DNA of 64,000 nucleotides, taken from assembly GCF_008831285.2 (NCBI RefSeq), contig NC_045143.1, positions 12,327,214 to 12,391,213 of the forward strand, written 5' to 3'. The DNA is from Nymphaea colorata (Eukaryota > Streptophyta > Magnoliopsida > Nymphaeales > Nymphaeaceae). The translations under genes and the position numbers were made by a program. Of the stretch, positions 12,880-26,181 are shown piece by piece; positions within the stretch are counted from its first letter, which is position 1, and each line of letters starts with the position of its first letter. The notes under the pieces were generated by a model, which saw only the letters and a program-made list of their open reading frames with translations, ran no database searches and was not told where the DNA came from.

Positions 12880-14340
12880 ATTCAAGTCCATCAACATTAA
12901 TCAACTGGTATGAACAACTGGTATGAGTTGTTCAGTAAGACTTCATTGATTGTATGGGGACAATCTTAATTGGGAGCCCATTTTCCATGGGGCTGTCACT
13001 TCGAAGTAGCATTCTATTATAAACTTGGCATAGTGTTATGCCACATTTGTTGGTATGGCTCTACATGTTCTACTAGTTGCAATCCTTTGTTATCTAATGG
13101 TCCAACTGTAATATCTATTGTTTTTATGTTAATAGATCAAGAGTTCAATGAGAGACATGAATCTAAAGGCACACTTTTGTACATGCAAGAGAAGTACCAT
13201 ATCCTTCCCCATTACTAACTTCATAGGAGTGGCATTAGTAGGAGTTTGTAAGCCCATAAAGTGTCATGCAGCTTTTCATACCAGTCATGGTCAGTTTCCA
13301 TGGTTCTTTCCATGATTCAAATCAGGATTTTGTTTGTGGCTTCCGCTTGGCCATTTTCTTGATGATAGCATGGCACTGAAAAGTAATGTTTGATCCTGAA
13401 TTTGGAGCAGAAACGTCACTTCCTTTCTTCTTGAAATGAGTCCCATGATCAAATATGATGTTGTGTGGCACCCCAATTCTGCACAAAATATTTAGAAATG
13501 AAAGATACTACATGTTTACCTTCCATAGTCATTAGGGTGACAGCTTCCACCCATTTTGTAAAATATTTTTTTGCAGCTAGAAAATACTTGTATCCATTTT
13601 ATGTGGATGGGTTTATGAGACCACCCACCACGTCAAATACCTACATCAAAAATGGCCATAGTGGTACAACCAATGAAGATATGCTGCTAGGGCATGAATG
13701 GAATCGGCATGTATATGGCATTTAAGGCATCTCTTGACGAATTTGTGGCAGTTCTACTACATTTTCGACCAATACTAACTTATTCAAATCAGTTGCTTAG
13801 CTAAAGTCTGATAGTTGACATGTCCACCATAGATTCCTCGATGAGCTTCTTGGATCACTTTTCAAGCTTCTTCCTTGTTGAGGCAGTAGGAGTACCCTGA
13901 GTTGAAACCACATTGTATTCTTGCCAAGATAAAGTATCTATCTGTCATCCATTGTATGGTTCTCTATTCTCTCTTGGGCATGTTGAGAGAAAATTCTCCT
14001 ATTTTCATGTAGTATATAATATTTTGGGTAAAATGAGTAAAATGAGCATTTTCTTATTCAACTTGGTTTACTTGTTTGGTGGTAACTTTTTGGTTGTCTT
14101 AATTTTCGACTTCAAGTGGGTTTCCAGATTGTCAGCAAATTGATTGAATTCTTTTTTAACATGAAATAATTGGAAACCTTGAACTACTATTCCAAAGCCT
14201 AAGTGAAATTTAACAACATTTTCAACCAATGTATTAGAGCTTCATATTTAACCATGTTGTGTTGACGATTTAGATAATCTCATCTATTGTTGATCAATTT
14301 CTAGGAATGTTTTACCTTTTTGTTAAATGAATTTTCATTG
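12880..14340 (-). pseudogene. Ty3/gypsy pol remnant: RNase H edge and integrase
   Basis: Read on the minus strand with frameshifts, this gives the ordered landmarks of a gypsy integrase. From about 13900 to 13790 lies an 'EA.K.I.E.H.GI.GGH' H2C2-type start, then 'CHKFVKRCLKCH' at about 13750-13700, completing the zinc-binding module. At 13610-13500 is the core start resembling 'YFTKWVEA', then 'GLPHNIIFDHGTHF' at about 13460-13420 containing the D.GTHF signature. 'AKRKPQTKS', equivalent to the NGQVE.TN block, lies at about 13350-13310. Weak RNase H-like sequence lies at 14040-14340. Stops and frameshifts are many, so it is a dead copy. Plus-strand frames at 12970, 13465 and 13913 are antisense shadows. 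Confidence 0.75.
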
Positions 14341-14349
14341 TTAAAAAAG

Positions 14350-14387
14350 GCTTGGAAATGAATAAAGGAAACTTTTCTTTATAATAC
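14350..14387 (+). repeat. 38-bp direct repeat, left copy
   Basis: The sequence around 'ggaaatgaataaaggaaac' is repeated with few changes at 16024-16063. The two copies bracket the gag remnant about 1.7 kb apart. They may be residues of LTR edges or of a duplicated flank. Confidence 0.5.
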
Positions 14388-15169
14388 CCCAATTCACAAG
14401 TGGTCTTGGTATTAGAGGAATCCAATAGAGAAGAATGATCCATGGTTTAGTATACTTGTAATGGTCTAATAGGTACAATCGAATATTATTTAGAATAAAG
14501 TAAGTAAATATATGTTCATTTCAAAACTTATGTGTAGTGGACCAGAAATGTTGATTGATAAAATATAGAACTTCATATTTGAAGTTTAAGGCTCTTTTTG
14601 CTTTGTGTGTAAGATTGTTTTCAAGATCTAGAAAGCAATGCATATGGAACCACTAGAAATGGCTCAAAAAGAACCAATCCATATCCCCTATTTTAACCAT
14701 TGTGGAAAATCATTGAGTATACCTTAAATTTTTTTCTATGAGAAGATCCTTCCCTCATTCACAATTATTTGCTCTACATATGCTACATATAGACTTTAGC
14801 TTAATAGAATCAACTGGATCAAGTCTGTGGCCATTAAAAGAAGATGATGCTAGTAATGGAGTCATAGTTCATCTAATTGATCTGGAACCAAAGGACTAAA
14901 AATTTTTATATGATGAATGTAATCACCTAATGTCTTCAATGAATAAAGTTGTAGTGTTTCATTGTATCTTATTTTTACAAGTTATAAGTATCTAGTTCAA
15001 TATTGACATAAGAAAACTGTTTCATTAGATGGTGCATCCTAGTGGAAATGTTAAATCTTATTACAGATCTTAATGAAGATCATGGATATTGGGTAACCCA
15101 ATAAAATTTTATTATGGAAGATATGCATACTATTGGAACATTTATAGACTATGATAAATGGGCAGTTGA

Positions 15170-15835
15170 ATGTTGGGCAACAAAATGGATAAAGTAGTCA
15201 AGCCAATCAAAGTGGTCAAGAAAACCAGGTTGGTGGTACAAGTGAAAAGAGTTCTTTATAAATAGCTCATGCGAATGAACCCACTTACTCTCAAACAAAA
15301 GTAAGACACTGATGCCAGTAAAAAGTTTTGTTCAAGAGATAGAAAAGTTCTTTCGAATTTTAGGGATTTTGATAAGTAGAAAATGGATATTGGTACTTAT
15401 ATGTTGAAAAATGACTTTGAACATTGGTGCGAAACATTAAAGCAAGTGAACTTCCAAGATGTAGAAGTTTTTCCATGGGCGCAGTTCTTAAAAGCATTTC
15501 GTGACACATATCTACTTCCCTATATTCAAGAAGGCAAAATGCAAGAGTTTTTGAATCTACTGCAAAATGGCTCCAACTTGGACAAGTATATTAATCGATT
15601 TTCAGAGCTTATAGAAGTATTGCACAAATACCTACAAAACTGATGCCTCTAACTTGTTTGTACGTGAACCTTGTGATGGATTAAGAGGTAGCCAACCAAT
15701 TAATCTTGATGATTTATTGAAATTGCTATTAAATATGAAAAAGATTGGATGAGATCTCAAAAGAATTCTAAAAGAGCAATCAAAAGGTGGCAGTTTTAAC
15801 AACAACTTAAACAAAGGAATCTTCTAGAGAGAGAA
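15170..15835 (+). pseudogene. Ty3/gypsy gag remnant
   Basis: An 86-codon open frame (15383-15643) reads as the centre of a retrotransposon gag: 'TYML...FEHWCE', then 'W.QFLKAFRDTYLLPYIQEGKMQEFLNLLQ', then 'YINRFSELI'. These are the landmarks of the Retrotrans_gag family. Upstream, from about 15170, a Q/N-rich stretch resembles a gag N-terminus. Downstream, to 15835, a shifted frame continues with 'GLRG.QPINLDDLLK'. No CCHC knuckle and no protease follow. The orientation is opposite to the gypsy integrase at 12.9-14.3 kb, so they are separate insertions. Confidence 0.75.
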
Positions 15836-16023
15836 AAAAAAAGAACCAACCACCATTTAAAATGCAAAAGACTCAAACTCCTTTAAAAATTGATGGTGAG
15901 TGTCTTATTTGTATACCATCCAAACAAACCAAATTACTGAGAAATAAAAGTGTACTTATACTGCTGTAAACTAGCCATTGCATCGAGTTTTAGATGCATT
16001 TCCAAAAAAAAAAAAGAGGCAGA

Positions 16024-16063
16024 AGATTTGGAAACGAATAAAGGAAACTTCGCTTCATAATAC
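16024..16063 (+). repeat. 38-bp direct repeat, right copy
   Basis: Second copy of the motif at 14350-14387, to the right of the gag remnant. Sequence outside the shared block differs, so the boundaries of any element are not established. Confidence 0.5.
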
Positions 16064-16069
16064 TCGAAA

Positions 16070-19000
16070 GTCTTTAATGTTTATGCATGCATTTCAAAAA
16101 AGAAAAGGTGCTATTGTTCCCCTTCAATATTAATTGTTTAGATCTAGGCTTGCATCTCCACTATGTTTCATATGATGCACTATGGTCTACATGAACGGAT
16201 CACACACCATGGTTTGTTTATAATTCAAGATAGATAGGATTAATATGCTTTTGACACTAGCCAAAGCACAGAACACCCCTAATTTCACTTAACCTCTATT
16301 TAAGAACACTTCAGAACTCATGTTCTCCAAAGTGATTTTAACATTAGACTTCTCAAATATATGTGAACTTTATTCTAAGTCAAACCAAGACTGACCTTAG
16401 AACTCACAACCATGTTCAACGGAAACCAGGTCTAGGTTGACCTCTCCTAGAACCATGACTTCAATATCCAACAAAACCAAAGACTAGAATCCTCAGTTGA
16501 TGAAACCCTAGTTCTTGGCTGACCAAGATCCCACAAGGACCAAACCCCTATCAACATAAAACACTAGACTAACTTCCATTCTAGATCCTCTATCTAAGAC
16601 TGAGCATTAAAAACATCAAATCTTAAATCCTAAAAACTTTGGATTGCGATGACATTGGAACATAAAAAACTCTAGATCATGGTTGGATCGTGGGATTGGA
16701 TCTTCAAGCACTGAACTTAACATTTGTTGGTCTAAGAATGTGGCCCAGATCTGTAGAATCACATAGGAACCATAATTCAGATTTACTGAACTTTAGATCT
16801 CACTCTTTGAAAACTGAATTTTTGATCGAGCATGTCCCTAGGTGCACGCATCATACAGGTTAGAATGTATGCATGGTTTTATGATAAAAATGAGACTGAA
16901 CAGTGCCTTTCTCTTTGAGCTCTTCTATTCATAGGGGATGTCAATTTAATCTGATTTGGATCGATTCAACCAATTGTTCTGAAAAAAACAGATAGAGAAA
17001 AAAATTAATATCCAATTAAGCAATCAGATCAGAATGGATTCAAATTCAGATTCATATATACATAAATATCCAATCGGATTCATATATAGATTCATATTGG
17101 ATTTATTTTTAAACAAATATCCTATATCTAATGCTCTTATATTTTGAAAATTGGCCAAATTCAGTTCAAAATTCAGATTTGGATTCGGATGTATTTATAA
17201 AAATTGTATTCAGATCGAATTTGGATTGTAAAATTTGATTTTGTATTTAGTTTCAGATAGCACTTTTCTTTGTTCGCATTTAAATCTGAATTCAAATTCA
17301 AATATGTGAATATCCAAAAAAATAGATATGGTTAAGGGTATATCTGATTTGAATTTGATCCATTGACATGCCTACCTGTTTATAACCCTAGTATCTAATG
17401 ATCTAGTTAGACTTCTAAGTTCTTTCTACAACTGGGTCTATTTAAGAAATATATGTTATTCAAACACGTAGGCATTACATCAATATAGTATAATCCTTGG
17501 TTTGATTACATCTTGTAAGTGTGTTAAGAACGATGAAACCTTGTATTGACAAGTCAGGTCTCATCTCTTGTGGATATCTTGCATTATCCGGTGGAGGCAA
17601 GTACAAATTCCTAGTTGATGATCTACATGTGAGATGAAAATTGTATACGTAGGCAATTTGCCTTTGTATGGATCAACTATTGACTAGAGTTTCGACAAGG
17701 GACACTAACGAAGAAGGGCATTTACATTGGCTACTCTTGATGATGGTGGATACATTTTTATACTAGCACAAGCACTAGATAGAGTCTCAACAAAGGGAAA
17801 GGACATTATTGCCTTCTTAGTGCAGGGCACTAGTGGTTTTTATTGATAGGCACATTAATTGTGCATGTTGATTAAATACCTATCTATTATAAGGTGTTTT
17901 CCCAAATCAAGAAATAAATGAAAGAACATAAAACATGAGTAGGCGTACTTACTTTTGTTCATCCCAAAGTTAAGCCTCTTCCTATAGGCTTTATTCAATC
18001 AATAAGTGACATTCATCGAAAATTTAACATGCAATTAGTACTTGAAAAGTTCCATATGCAACTAATCCTCAAAATAGAAAGCAATTCATTGTTTGGTTGC
18101 TTGGTGTGTGATGCTCTTAACATGAAACACCACTGAGATACATATGCATGGGCTACAAATAATTGTTATAAAATTATCACTTAAGTAACAATTGAAAGCA
18201 AAAGCTTATATACAAAATATTGTTAAGGAATGTTCTTATGGCCGATATATGCATCATTGGCATTACATATATCTTTTGTCACGAGTGTTGCTGGGGACGA
18301 TATTGGATCAAATTTTGATCAGATGTACTATATCAACTTTATCAGATGTTTGCACATTCGTGCAAATTCAGATTCAAATATGAATGAAGAAAAAATTTAT
18401 GCCATACTCTCTATTTGATTCTAAATCCACAAGCTCAATCCATCTTTTAAATTTACAACTGAATCAAATCCAACTTTTGAACCAAATGTGGACCATGTTA
18501 CGATATGTTAAGAATGAACTTTTTAATATTGGTAAATATTAATTAGATACCAACTTTTAAATTAACACCAAGTTATAAGCTTGGCCCTTAATTTCAGAGT
18601 TCTACTAGCTACTGTAAATCTTTAATATTGTCCAATGTGCCTTTTTTTATCCTAATTAATGACATGTTTAGCATTTGCATAGAATACATACTTTTATGAT
18701 TTTTACTATTGCTAATAGCCTGACACATGTTCTTCAAAAAAGGTAATATGAAGGTACCACATTTATTGTTCAATTACCTTTTGATATGTATTTTGGTCTT
18801 GAAAAAACAGTTTGGCTTCTATATTTTTAAATTAATCTCCACCATTTAATATACTTAAAATCAACATCCAAACATTTCCCTTTAAATCTGACATTTAAAG
18901 GTTGGATAGTTACCTGCTTCTTATATACAAATATATATTTTACATCACAACTTACGAAGGGAACTCAAGCTGGACTTGAGTTCTCTAAATTCATATACAA

Positions 19001-19690
19001 CTGTTGATAATAAATCTACACAGTCTGCTCTATCCAAATGCATATCGCTGTTCTTAGCATTCTATGAATTCAACGTCCTTGAGGTGAATGAATATTTGAT
19101 CCACTGGTCAAGGGGAAGTACATTGATGTCTGGTATTTTGCTTAGGATGTAAACTACAAAGCCATCATTTAGATGGATGCAGTTGTTGATGGAACAATCT
19201 TGAACCTATATTTCAAACATCCCCTTAAAACAAACCACAATTTGTGGTTCAATTCAGCTTATTCATACATTTAAATAAGCCAAGCACAAAAAGAAGGCCG
19301 TTCTCTCTGGATCTCATTAATGTAGGGGATAGTCCCAATTTGTTTCATACAACGAAAACATAAAAGATCCCAAAATTAATAAACAAATTAAAGATTCTTG
19401 ATGACTTCTCACAGAAAATCCTTTTCATTTTTATTCCAAATTTGCCTTGGTGAGTACAACCGAGAGCATCACAACATAGAAATTCAACTCGATTGATACC
19501 AGTCGCATACTTGTATTATTCTGAAAGACCCACCATGCGATGTATGACGCATGAACTGATAGGAAAAAAAATTCACGATATTGAATACTATAATGCCTTC
19601 CACGCACCTAATTGTTAACAAGTATCTCTCCACTGGAGCAAAAACTAGTGCCTTAGGCCACACAATCAACTGAAATCAAGTACATTTGTA
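16070..19690. other. No recognisable gene (16.1-19.7 kb)
   Basis: AT-rich. A stretch at about 17030-17320 is built of loosely repeated 'gattcaaattcagatt'-type words and may be an old low-complexity or MITE-like repeat. No ends or target duplication are visible. Open frames near 18200-18420 are short and overlapping, without any family resemblance. Confidence 0.55.
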
Positions 19691-19782
19691 GAAATTGAGA
19701 GCTTAGCAGGTTGATGAAGACCACTAATTCACAAGAGGAAATTGAGAGCTTAGCAGGTTGAAGAAGACCACTAATTCACAAG
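19691..19782. repeat. 47-bp tandem repeat, two copies
   Basis: The unit starting 'gaaattgagagcttagcagg' occurs at 19691 and again at 19738, differing by about one base over 45. It lies about 100-190 bases past the stop codon of the heparanase-like gene, so it may be in its 3' untranslated region. Confidence 0.9.
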
Positions 19783-19883
19783 CCTATCTAACAAAGTCTC
19801 CCACTTGTTAATTTGCTCCAGGATTATGCTATCATCGAAGGAATAACATGCAACTTGAACCACAGGAGAAGATGCATAGTCTT

Positions 19884-21450
19884 CTAGGGGCTAGCCTTAC
19901 TTGGAGAGCATGCCGGAACATCAATGTATGGGAAGTTAACAAATGCGATAGACAAGGGCATGATGGATAGAGTGGAGTTGGCGTCGACAAATGCTGGAGT
20001 AAAAGTGGGGATGTCCCCATTGTGGGTAAGCTCTAGAGGCTCACCATTCAGCATCATGGTTTGGCTTCTGAGGTCTCCATTCTTTGGAGTTAGATGATAC
20101 TCACTTCTCCTAAATTTTGGGTTGGAAGCCATCTTGCCTACCCATGCCACAGCCCTTTTAAATTCATCCATGAATCTTCCCTTCCTACTGATGATGAGAT
20201 CCTCAGATGGTGCAGTGGTATTTGCATCGGTTTCCAGTATGATCCTAAATCTTGTGTCATTACTCAGATTTATCAGAAGTACCGTTATTCCAGCCTGCAG
20301 CAAGAGAAAGGAAACCTTATAGCTTCAGATATTGAGCTTCTCTTACAGCTGAATTTTGGCTGCAGCACATAATGGACGATAGAAGAATGAAACTAAGATA
20401 ACTAAGAACTGAAACAACAAAAGAAACAAACAACATTTAGAGAAAATAATGTGTTTCACTTTATCTTTTGCGCAATGTGTATACGCTCTCAAATAGGGTG
20501 ATCCAGTAACATTGGTGAAAAGAACTCTTCTTCCCATGAGCTGATGCCACAATAATGCACTGCCAAGAAAATGAGGCAAGAGAAATGAAGATCCACTATT
20601 TACATATATGCTGGATTTCTGGATGAATAAATATGGAGATCAACTATATATGTTGAGTCCTCACCTGTAGTAATCAGGATATGGTACCATTTTTTCTACA
20701 TTCAGGAGACTGTAGTTGCTGCCTATCAATTTCTGTCTGCAGTACACCTTAGTGTCATACCTGGATGACATACCCAGCTGATCCAAGTACCTGTGACATG
20801 ATAGTGCATATAATTAAACTCCTGAGACATATTGAAATGCCTGTCTTGCATATTTCATTGAAGAGCGCCGGCAGACGGGTGGCAAGTTCCACATGGCTAG
20901 TGCATAAGGAGACGTAGCATGTGAGTTCAGAAAATGTGATTTAGAGCTTTTGGTGCTAAGGATCAATAGAAGTAAAACACAACCAGCATAAAAACATGAC
21001 CAAGCAAGCAAAAAGAACAGATAAACTTAGCATGTGAGTTCAGAAGATCTGATTTAGAGCTTCAGCTTTATTTCAGTTTCTTTTAATTGTCGTTAACAGT
21101 TGTGGGTGTATCTTTTGCTTTAATAATTTCTTTTGTTCCGGGTCCGGTCTGGTTAGAATGAGCAACCCAACCCAGCACGTCATGTACTTAAACCCTCTTA
21201 TGAGGTAAGCAAACCCTAATGAAGTTATTATTGACGTGAAGAGGAGTTGGGCTTATTGCGGCTGTGTGTGTGAGTGCTACAACGAGAAGTTGTAGTGATC
21301 GTTGGCCAACGAGGCTAACAGAGCTTTTGGTGCTAAGGATCAACAGCAGTAAAACACAACCAGCATAAAAACATGACCAAGCAAGCGAAAAGAACAGATA
21401 AACTCCAACCGAGCAAGCAAAAAGAACAGATATAACTCCAACCAACAAAT

Positions 21451-21486
<36 letters not shown>

Positions 21487-23226
21487 AGAAACTGTTGATG
21501 TATCTATCAGAAAAGTCAAGGGCACCACCATGGTAAACACCACCAGCTTCTCCAACCCAAGCAGCTGCCCATGGACCAAATTTTTTTATAACTCCATGAA
21601 GACCTCGGAACGTCCCAGCTGCATGGCTAAGATAGGCTGGGTTCAATACCTTCTTCATGAGTTTGGGATCGTCAGCTGAATTAAACCCACAAATAAATGA
21701 ATATGTCAGTGCTCACAAACTAGGAGTTATCCATGCTATGAAATTAGAAAAGAAAAACTATCTGCCATCTTACGTGCACCAAGATTATAAATGTGATGAG
21801 TTAAGACATTAACTACTCCTGGCCCTGACCGTTGAAGAAGTTGAATAAACCACTGTTGGTCGTAGAAGCCACCTGGTGCCAACAACAATGGGAGCGATGA
21901 GGAGTTACTGTATATCTCATTCAGTAGGGATCTGAGTTTAATCAAGTCTTTTGCATATTGTTTGGAAGATACACGTGCGCCAATACCTCTCCCACTGAGT
22001 TCATTCCCTGACAAATAATGATCAAGTAAGCATCCAAGGAATAGTTGGAACAATATGTCTAGATGATGAGGACAGAATCTTAATTTACCAAATTCCCATG
22101 AATCGATTTGAAATCCCTTTTCAATTGTGTATTCTATAAAAGAACGACTGTTGTTAAGATTCCAATCGCCAATCCAAACACCATTTGCACCTTTTCTCCT
22201 CCCATATAGTGCATTTAGACCAAAGGTGACAATTGCCCTGTAACAGACATTTCACTTAGTTACTTCAAGTGGTATTAGGTGACGATGCTGGTTGTAGATG
22301 AAATGCAAGAGCCGGATTTCAAAAGTTCAATATAACATTCATCGACAATAGCACATATTTTCAGTGGAACATCAGTGTTTTTTACCACAATTGGACTGGG
22401 AAAACATATACACAGTTGGAAATATACACATAATTTAGGACGAAGATCAGAAAATGCCAAAAATTCATCTTCACATCTACTTTTTAGTTATTATTATTTG
22501 TCAGGCAACCTCAGAATAACCAATATGAAATTCAAACTAGCGATTTCTCAGTCAATGAAGCACCTAACCATTCAGCTATGTATCTCATTGAACCCAGGAC
22601 GTTAAAGGACTTAATTCGCGCAAGTACGTCAAATTTTGATTACTTTCATCTACTTGCTCTACAGCTTCTTCTTGATCAGTTATCATGGTAAATGACCAGC
22701 AGAAAGACAACAAAAAAGAGGATTGAAGAGATGAAACTCGACCAACTTGAAACGTACCCTGTCCGGTTGAAGAACTTGTTAAGCTCGTCCCACCTGTCCA
22801 TGTGTAAACAACCTTCAGTAAAACCGAACAAGCCTTTTTTCTCCCTTTCAAAGGGCAAGCATTGGGTCTGCAATTCCCCAACGCCATAAATAACTTGATC
22901 TTGCAAGGAGCCCCCAACCCTTATCCTCAGATGATTAAAAGCTGCGGCAAGAGTGACAACGAATTCATAAAAGATGCAATGTTTCAGATAGGTACCCGTA
23001 GAATTATTATCTCCATCCAGAGTACCATGACCATGTCTGCCACAAACTATTGGACAGTCAATATCAGCTGCATTCCAAATCTTCCCACTGTTCCGCTTCA
23101 TTCAAACGGTTTCAACTTCCCAGTTTCCACTGAATGTCTATAATGGCACGTATAGCGCTCATACTTGTCAACATTGTGTAAATGTCAAGACTATTTCACA
23201 TGGTTGATTGGTATATATATATATAA

Positions 23227-23260
<34 letters not shown>

Positions 23261-23624
23261 AGGAAAGATGGTAAAAACCAGAGACAAAAACCAGACCTAT
23301 TGAAATTAATAATTAAAATAAACTTTTTGAAATCTAGCCTTATAGATATGATGTTAAGAGTGATTTGATGAGAAACTTATTAAGTTGTTTGTTTTCTTAG
23401 TTAAATAATGTCTTTTTAATAGTAAAAGATGAACGGCTCTTATGACATCAAAATTTTGGTACTATAAAGATCAATTTTTAACAAAATGACTTGAACAAAA
23501 GCATGATTTATATTAAATTAGTGTTTATAAAAATAGTAGAAGGTATTTTGTTTAAAACACTTTTTAACATGAATTAAGAGGTCTGGTTTTCAACCCTTCC
23601 CCTGGTGGTCTAGTACCTACCAAT

Positions 23625-23681
<57 letters not shown>

Positions 23682-26150
23682 ACAGACAACTTAATTGTTC
23701 TACCTCGTACAGCTGGTGTCGAACACCATAAAGGAGGTTAAGGCATACATATACACGGATTTTTGTCCTGGCATAATATGGACGGGATTTGCTCCACCCA
23801 ACTTGCCGATCTTTTTTTGTTTAAAAACAAAGGACATGTAATCTAAAGCTATGAATTACTCTTATATGGTCTTACCGTCAGGAACAACTTCCTTTCTTTA
23901 ATTGGCATTGCTTGTTTTCAAATTATATTTCAAGACAAAGATGGAAAATAAATGTAAAGTTTATTATTTAGAGTTTAGACTTGAAAAAGACTGTGTCAGG
24001 TGGGACGGCTACTCGTGAAGGTACAACCAAATTAAGGTATTGAAAATAAAAAGTGATACATCAGTTGTTTGAGTTGTTCCTAGTAGTTGTTGGGGATCTG
24101 TGTGTGCGGATGTGCCCATTGCCCAATGTTAGGTCAAATGTGCTGGAAACAAAAGAGAGAAAATGTTGATTCTGTTGCAGACTGATCCCAACTTAATAGG
24201 CTTTTAACAATGTTTAAGTTGTCAACTTAAAGGGTTGATTCTTCTTGTGTGTTCTTGTTTTTTTTTCCTTCCCCTCTTCTTTTATCTTTATATCTTCTTT
24301 TCTCTTGATATAGTTAGTGAGAGAGAGAAGAGGGGCTGGTTCCTCACAAATTCCATGACAAATGAAAGAATTTTTTGTTTTTTTAATTACTTTAGGAGTA
24401 GTGTTAAGGAGGGAATACTCTAGTTTTCATTTTAATACTCACTACACTAGAGAAACATTTTACACATCCTCAAATAAAACCCCGAGTTCAATATTCATGA
24501 AAAATTTCACTGCTCAAAAGAAAGACGGCATTGGATGGGCCTTGCTGGGTTGAAAAATGGACCCTTGGGCATTTTAGGACCTGGGCCTGCCCCAGCTTGT
24601 TTACTTAATGAGCCTGCAAGCCGAGCTGGATCACCGGCCTCCGGTGGGCCTGGTTTAAGGGTGATGTGAGAAAAACCCTAATTCGATGATCGAGTAAGTA
24701 AAGCCCCAATATTATATAATATAAATTTTTCACCTTACTATAAATTCAAATTACTAATATCTAATCTTTCTTTTTTTTTTAGGGTCACTACCTATATTCA
24801 AATAACTATATAATAAAGTCTTTTACAAGATTATTTAAGTAAACATGCCGTTTATGAATCAGATCTAACCTAATCTGTTTAAATTGAATCGGCTGGTTAC
24901 TGGAGAGATTATTTGGCCAATGACCCATATGATCTTCGACCTGGCCCGGCCAATTTCTTACCTGCGGCCAAGGGGTGGGCTTCGTTTATGCATTTTTAAT
25001 GGGTCTTCCCGGTTATTATGGGTTGGGTAATGCACCTGCTGTGCCTGGTGTCGCCGCAAAACCTAGTCCTACTTAAAAATTTTGGAAAGAAATTAAAGGT
25101 CGGCCTTTGGAGACAGTAATATTCCATGACCGTCTCATGCACCTAACCCAAAAGTTGGTTTGATTCATTGGACATTTTAAAATTTTAAAAAGTGTTTTAT
25201 AGATCTACCTCACTTTTTGGGGTAGATTCATAAGACAGTAACAATGTGTTATTGATGTCAAACACCTCTTAAGAAACTCAAAACTTCACTTACCTAATCT
25301 ACTTACTTGAAAACCATAAATTTGTTATAACAACTAATATATATTTAACAAAAGTTGTCATTATCTATCATTGTTTATCTTATGCTAATGTTTGAAGTAG
25401 CCAAAAGTTTTATACAGTTTTATGAAATTTTTAAAACAAGTGTCAAATAAGGTTTACCTCACTTTATGCTCGCTAGTAGAGATTCAGACAGAAATTCAAA
25501 ATGTAAGCAAGTATTCACAAAAACAAAAAAATTGTCCCAAGCTAGAGAGTTGTGTATCTAAATAAGCATTTGAATCAACCGATGTTGCAAAAAAATGATG
25601 TTGGGTGGGGTATCTATTTTTCTCATCGATATCACATACTGCTGATATGGATCATTAGGTATGGACCCGTATCAGCCAATTTTTCAGCTTCATTGATTTT
25701 AAAAAATGGTTTGAATTAGTTTAAATTGAATTTAAAAGCAGAAAATAAAATTGAATTAAAAATTCACAAATAAAAATGGAAAGAGGGAGTACTCCAGGCG
25801 TGAGAGCGTTTAGATCAAAATGGGTGAAACTACCAAAACTAAAATTCTTGGCTCCGCCACCCCGTTACCTACCTTTTCTCTTTTTCTTTTTCCTCTTGTC
25901 GCTAGTTTCTAGTCATATATCCCAGATGGTCTAGTAGGTACGTGAATCGCAGTTTGAATTTAAGACGTTAGATCCAATTTTACAAAATTTTATTCAATAG
26001 GATTTAGTGTAATGAGGTTTGGATTGGACCGTTATAAAAGTCAGACTAACTTGAAGTTAAATTCAGTTATAAAACTAAGTACTGAATTCAAATTCAACTA
26101 TCGAGTGGACCCAAATTCGTTTACCAAATCTGTATAAAAAAAAGTTCAAT

Positions 26151-26181
<31 letters not shown>

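Noticed and set aside
13465-13725. An 86-codon plus-strand frame
   Set aside because: Antisense to the minus-strand gypsy integrase, which explains the region better.
17030-17320. Possible MITE built of 'gattcaaattcag' words
   Set aside because: The words repeat loosely in direct orientation, with no terminal inverted repeats or target duplication.
20094-20372. Plus-strand frames of 66-92 codons
   Set aside because: Antisense to exon 9 of the heparanase-like gene.
21188-21658. A 156-codon frame containing a SLSLSLSL run
   Set aside because: Only its first part (to 21486) is exon 6 of the heparanase-like gene. The rest is intron read through the CT microsatellite.
24580-25060. GC-richer patch with 'ggcctg/cccggcc' words in heparanase intron 2, similar in style to 39970-40060
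   Set aside because: Simple compositional similarity; no shared longer sequence or open frame.
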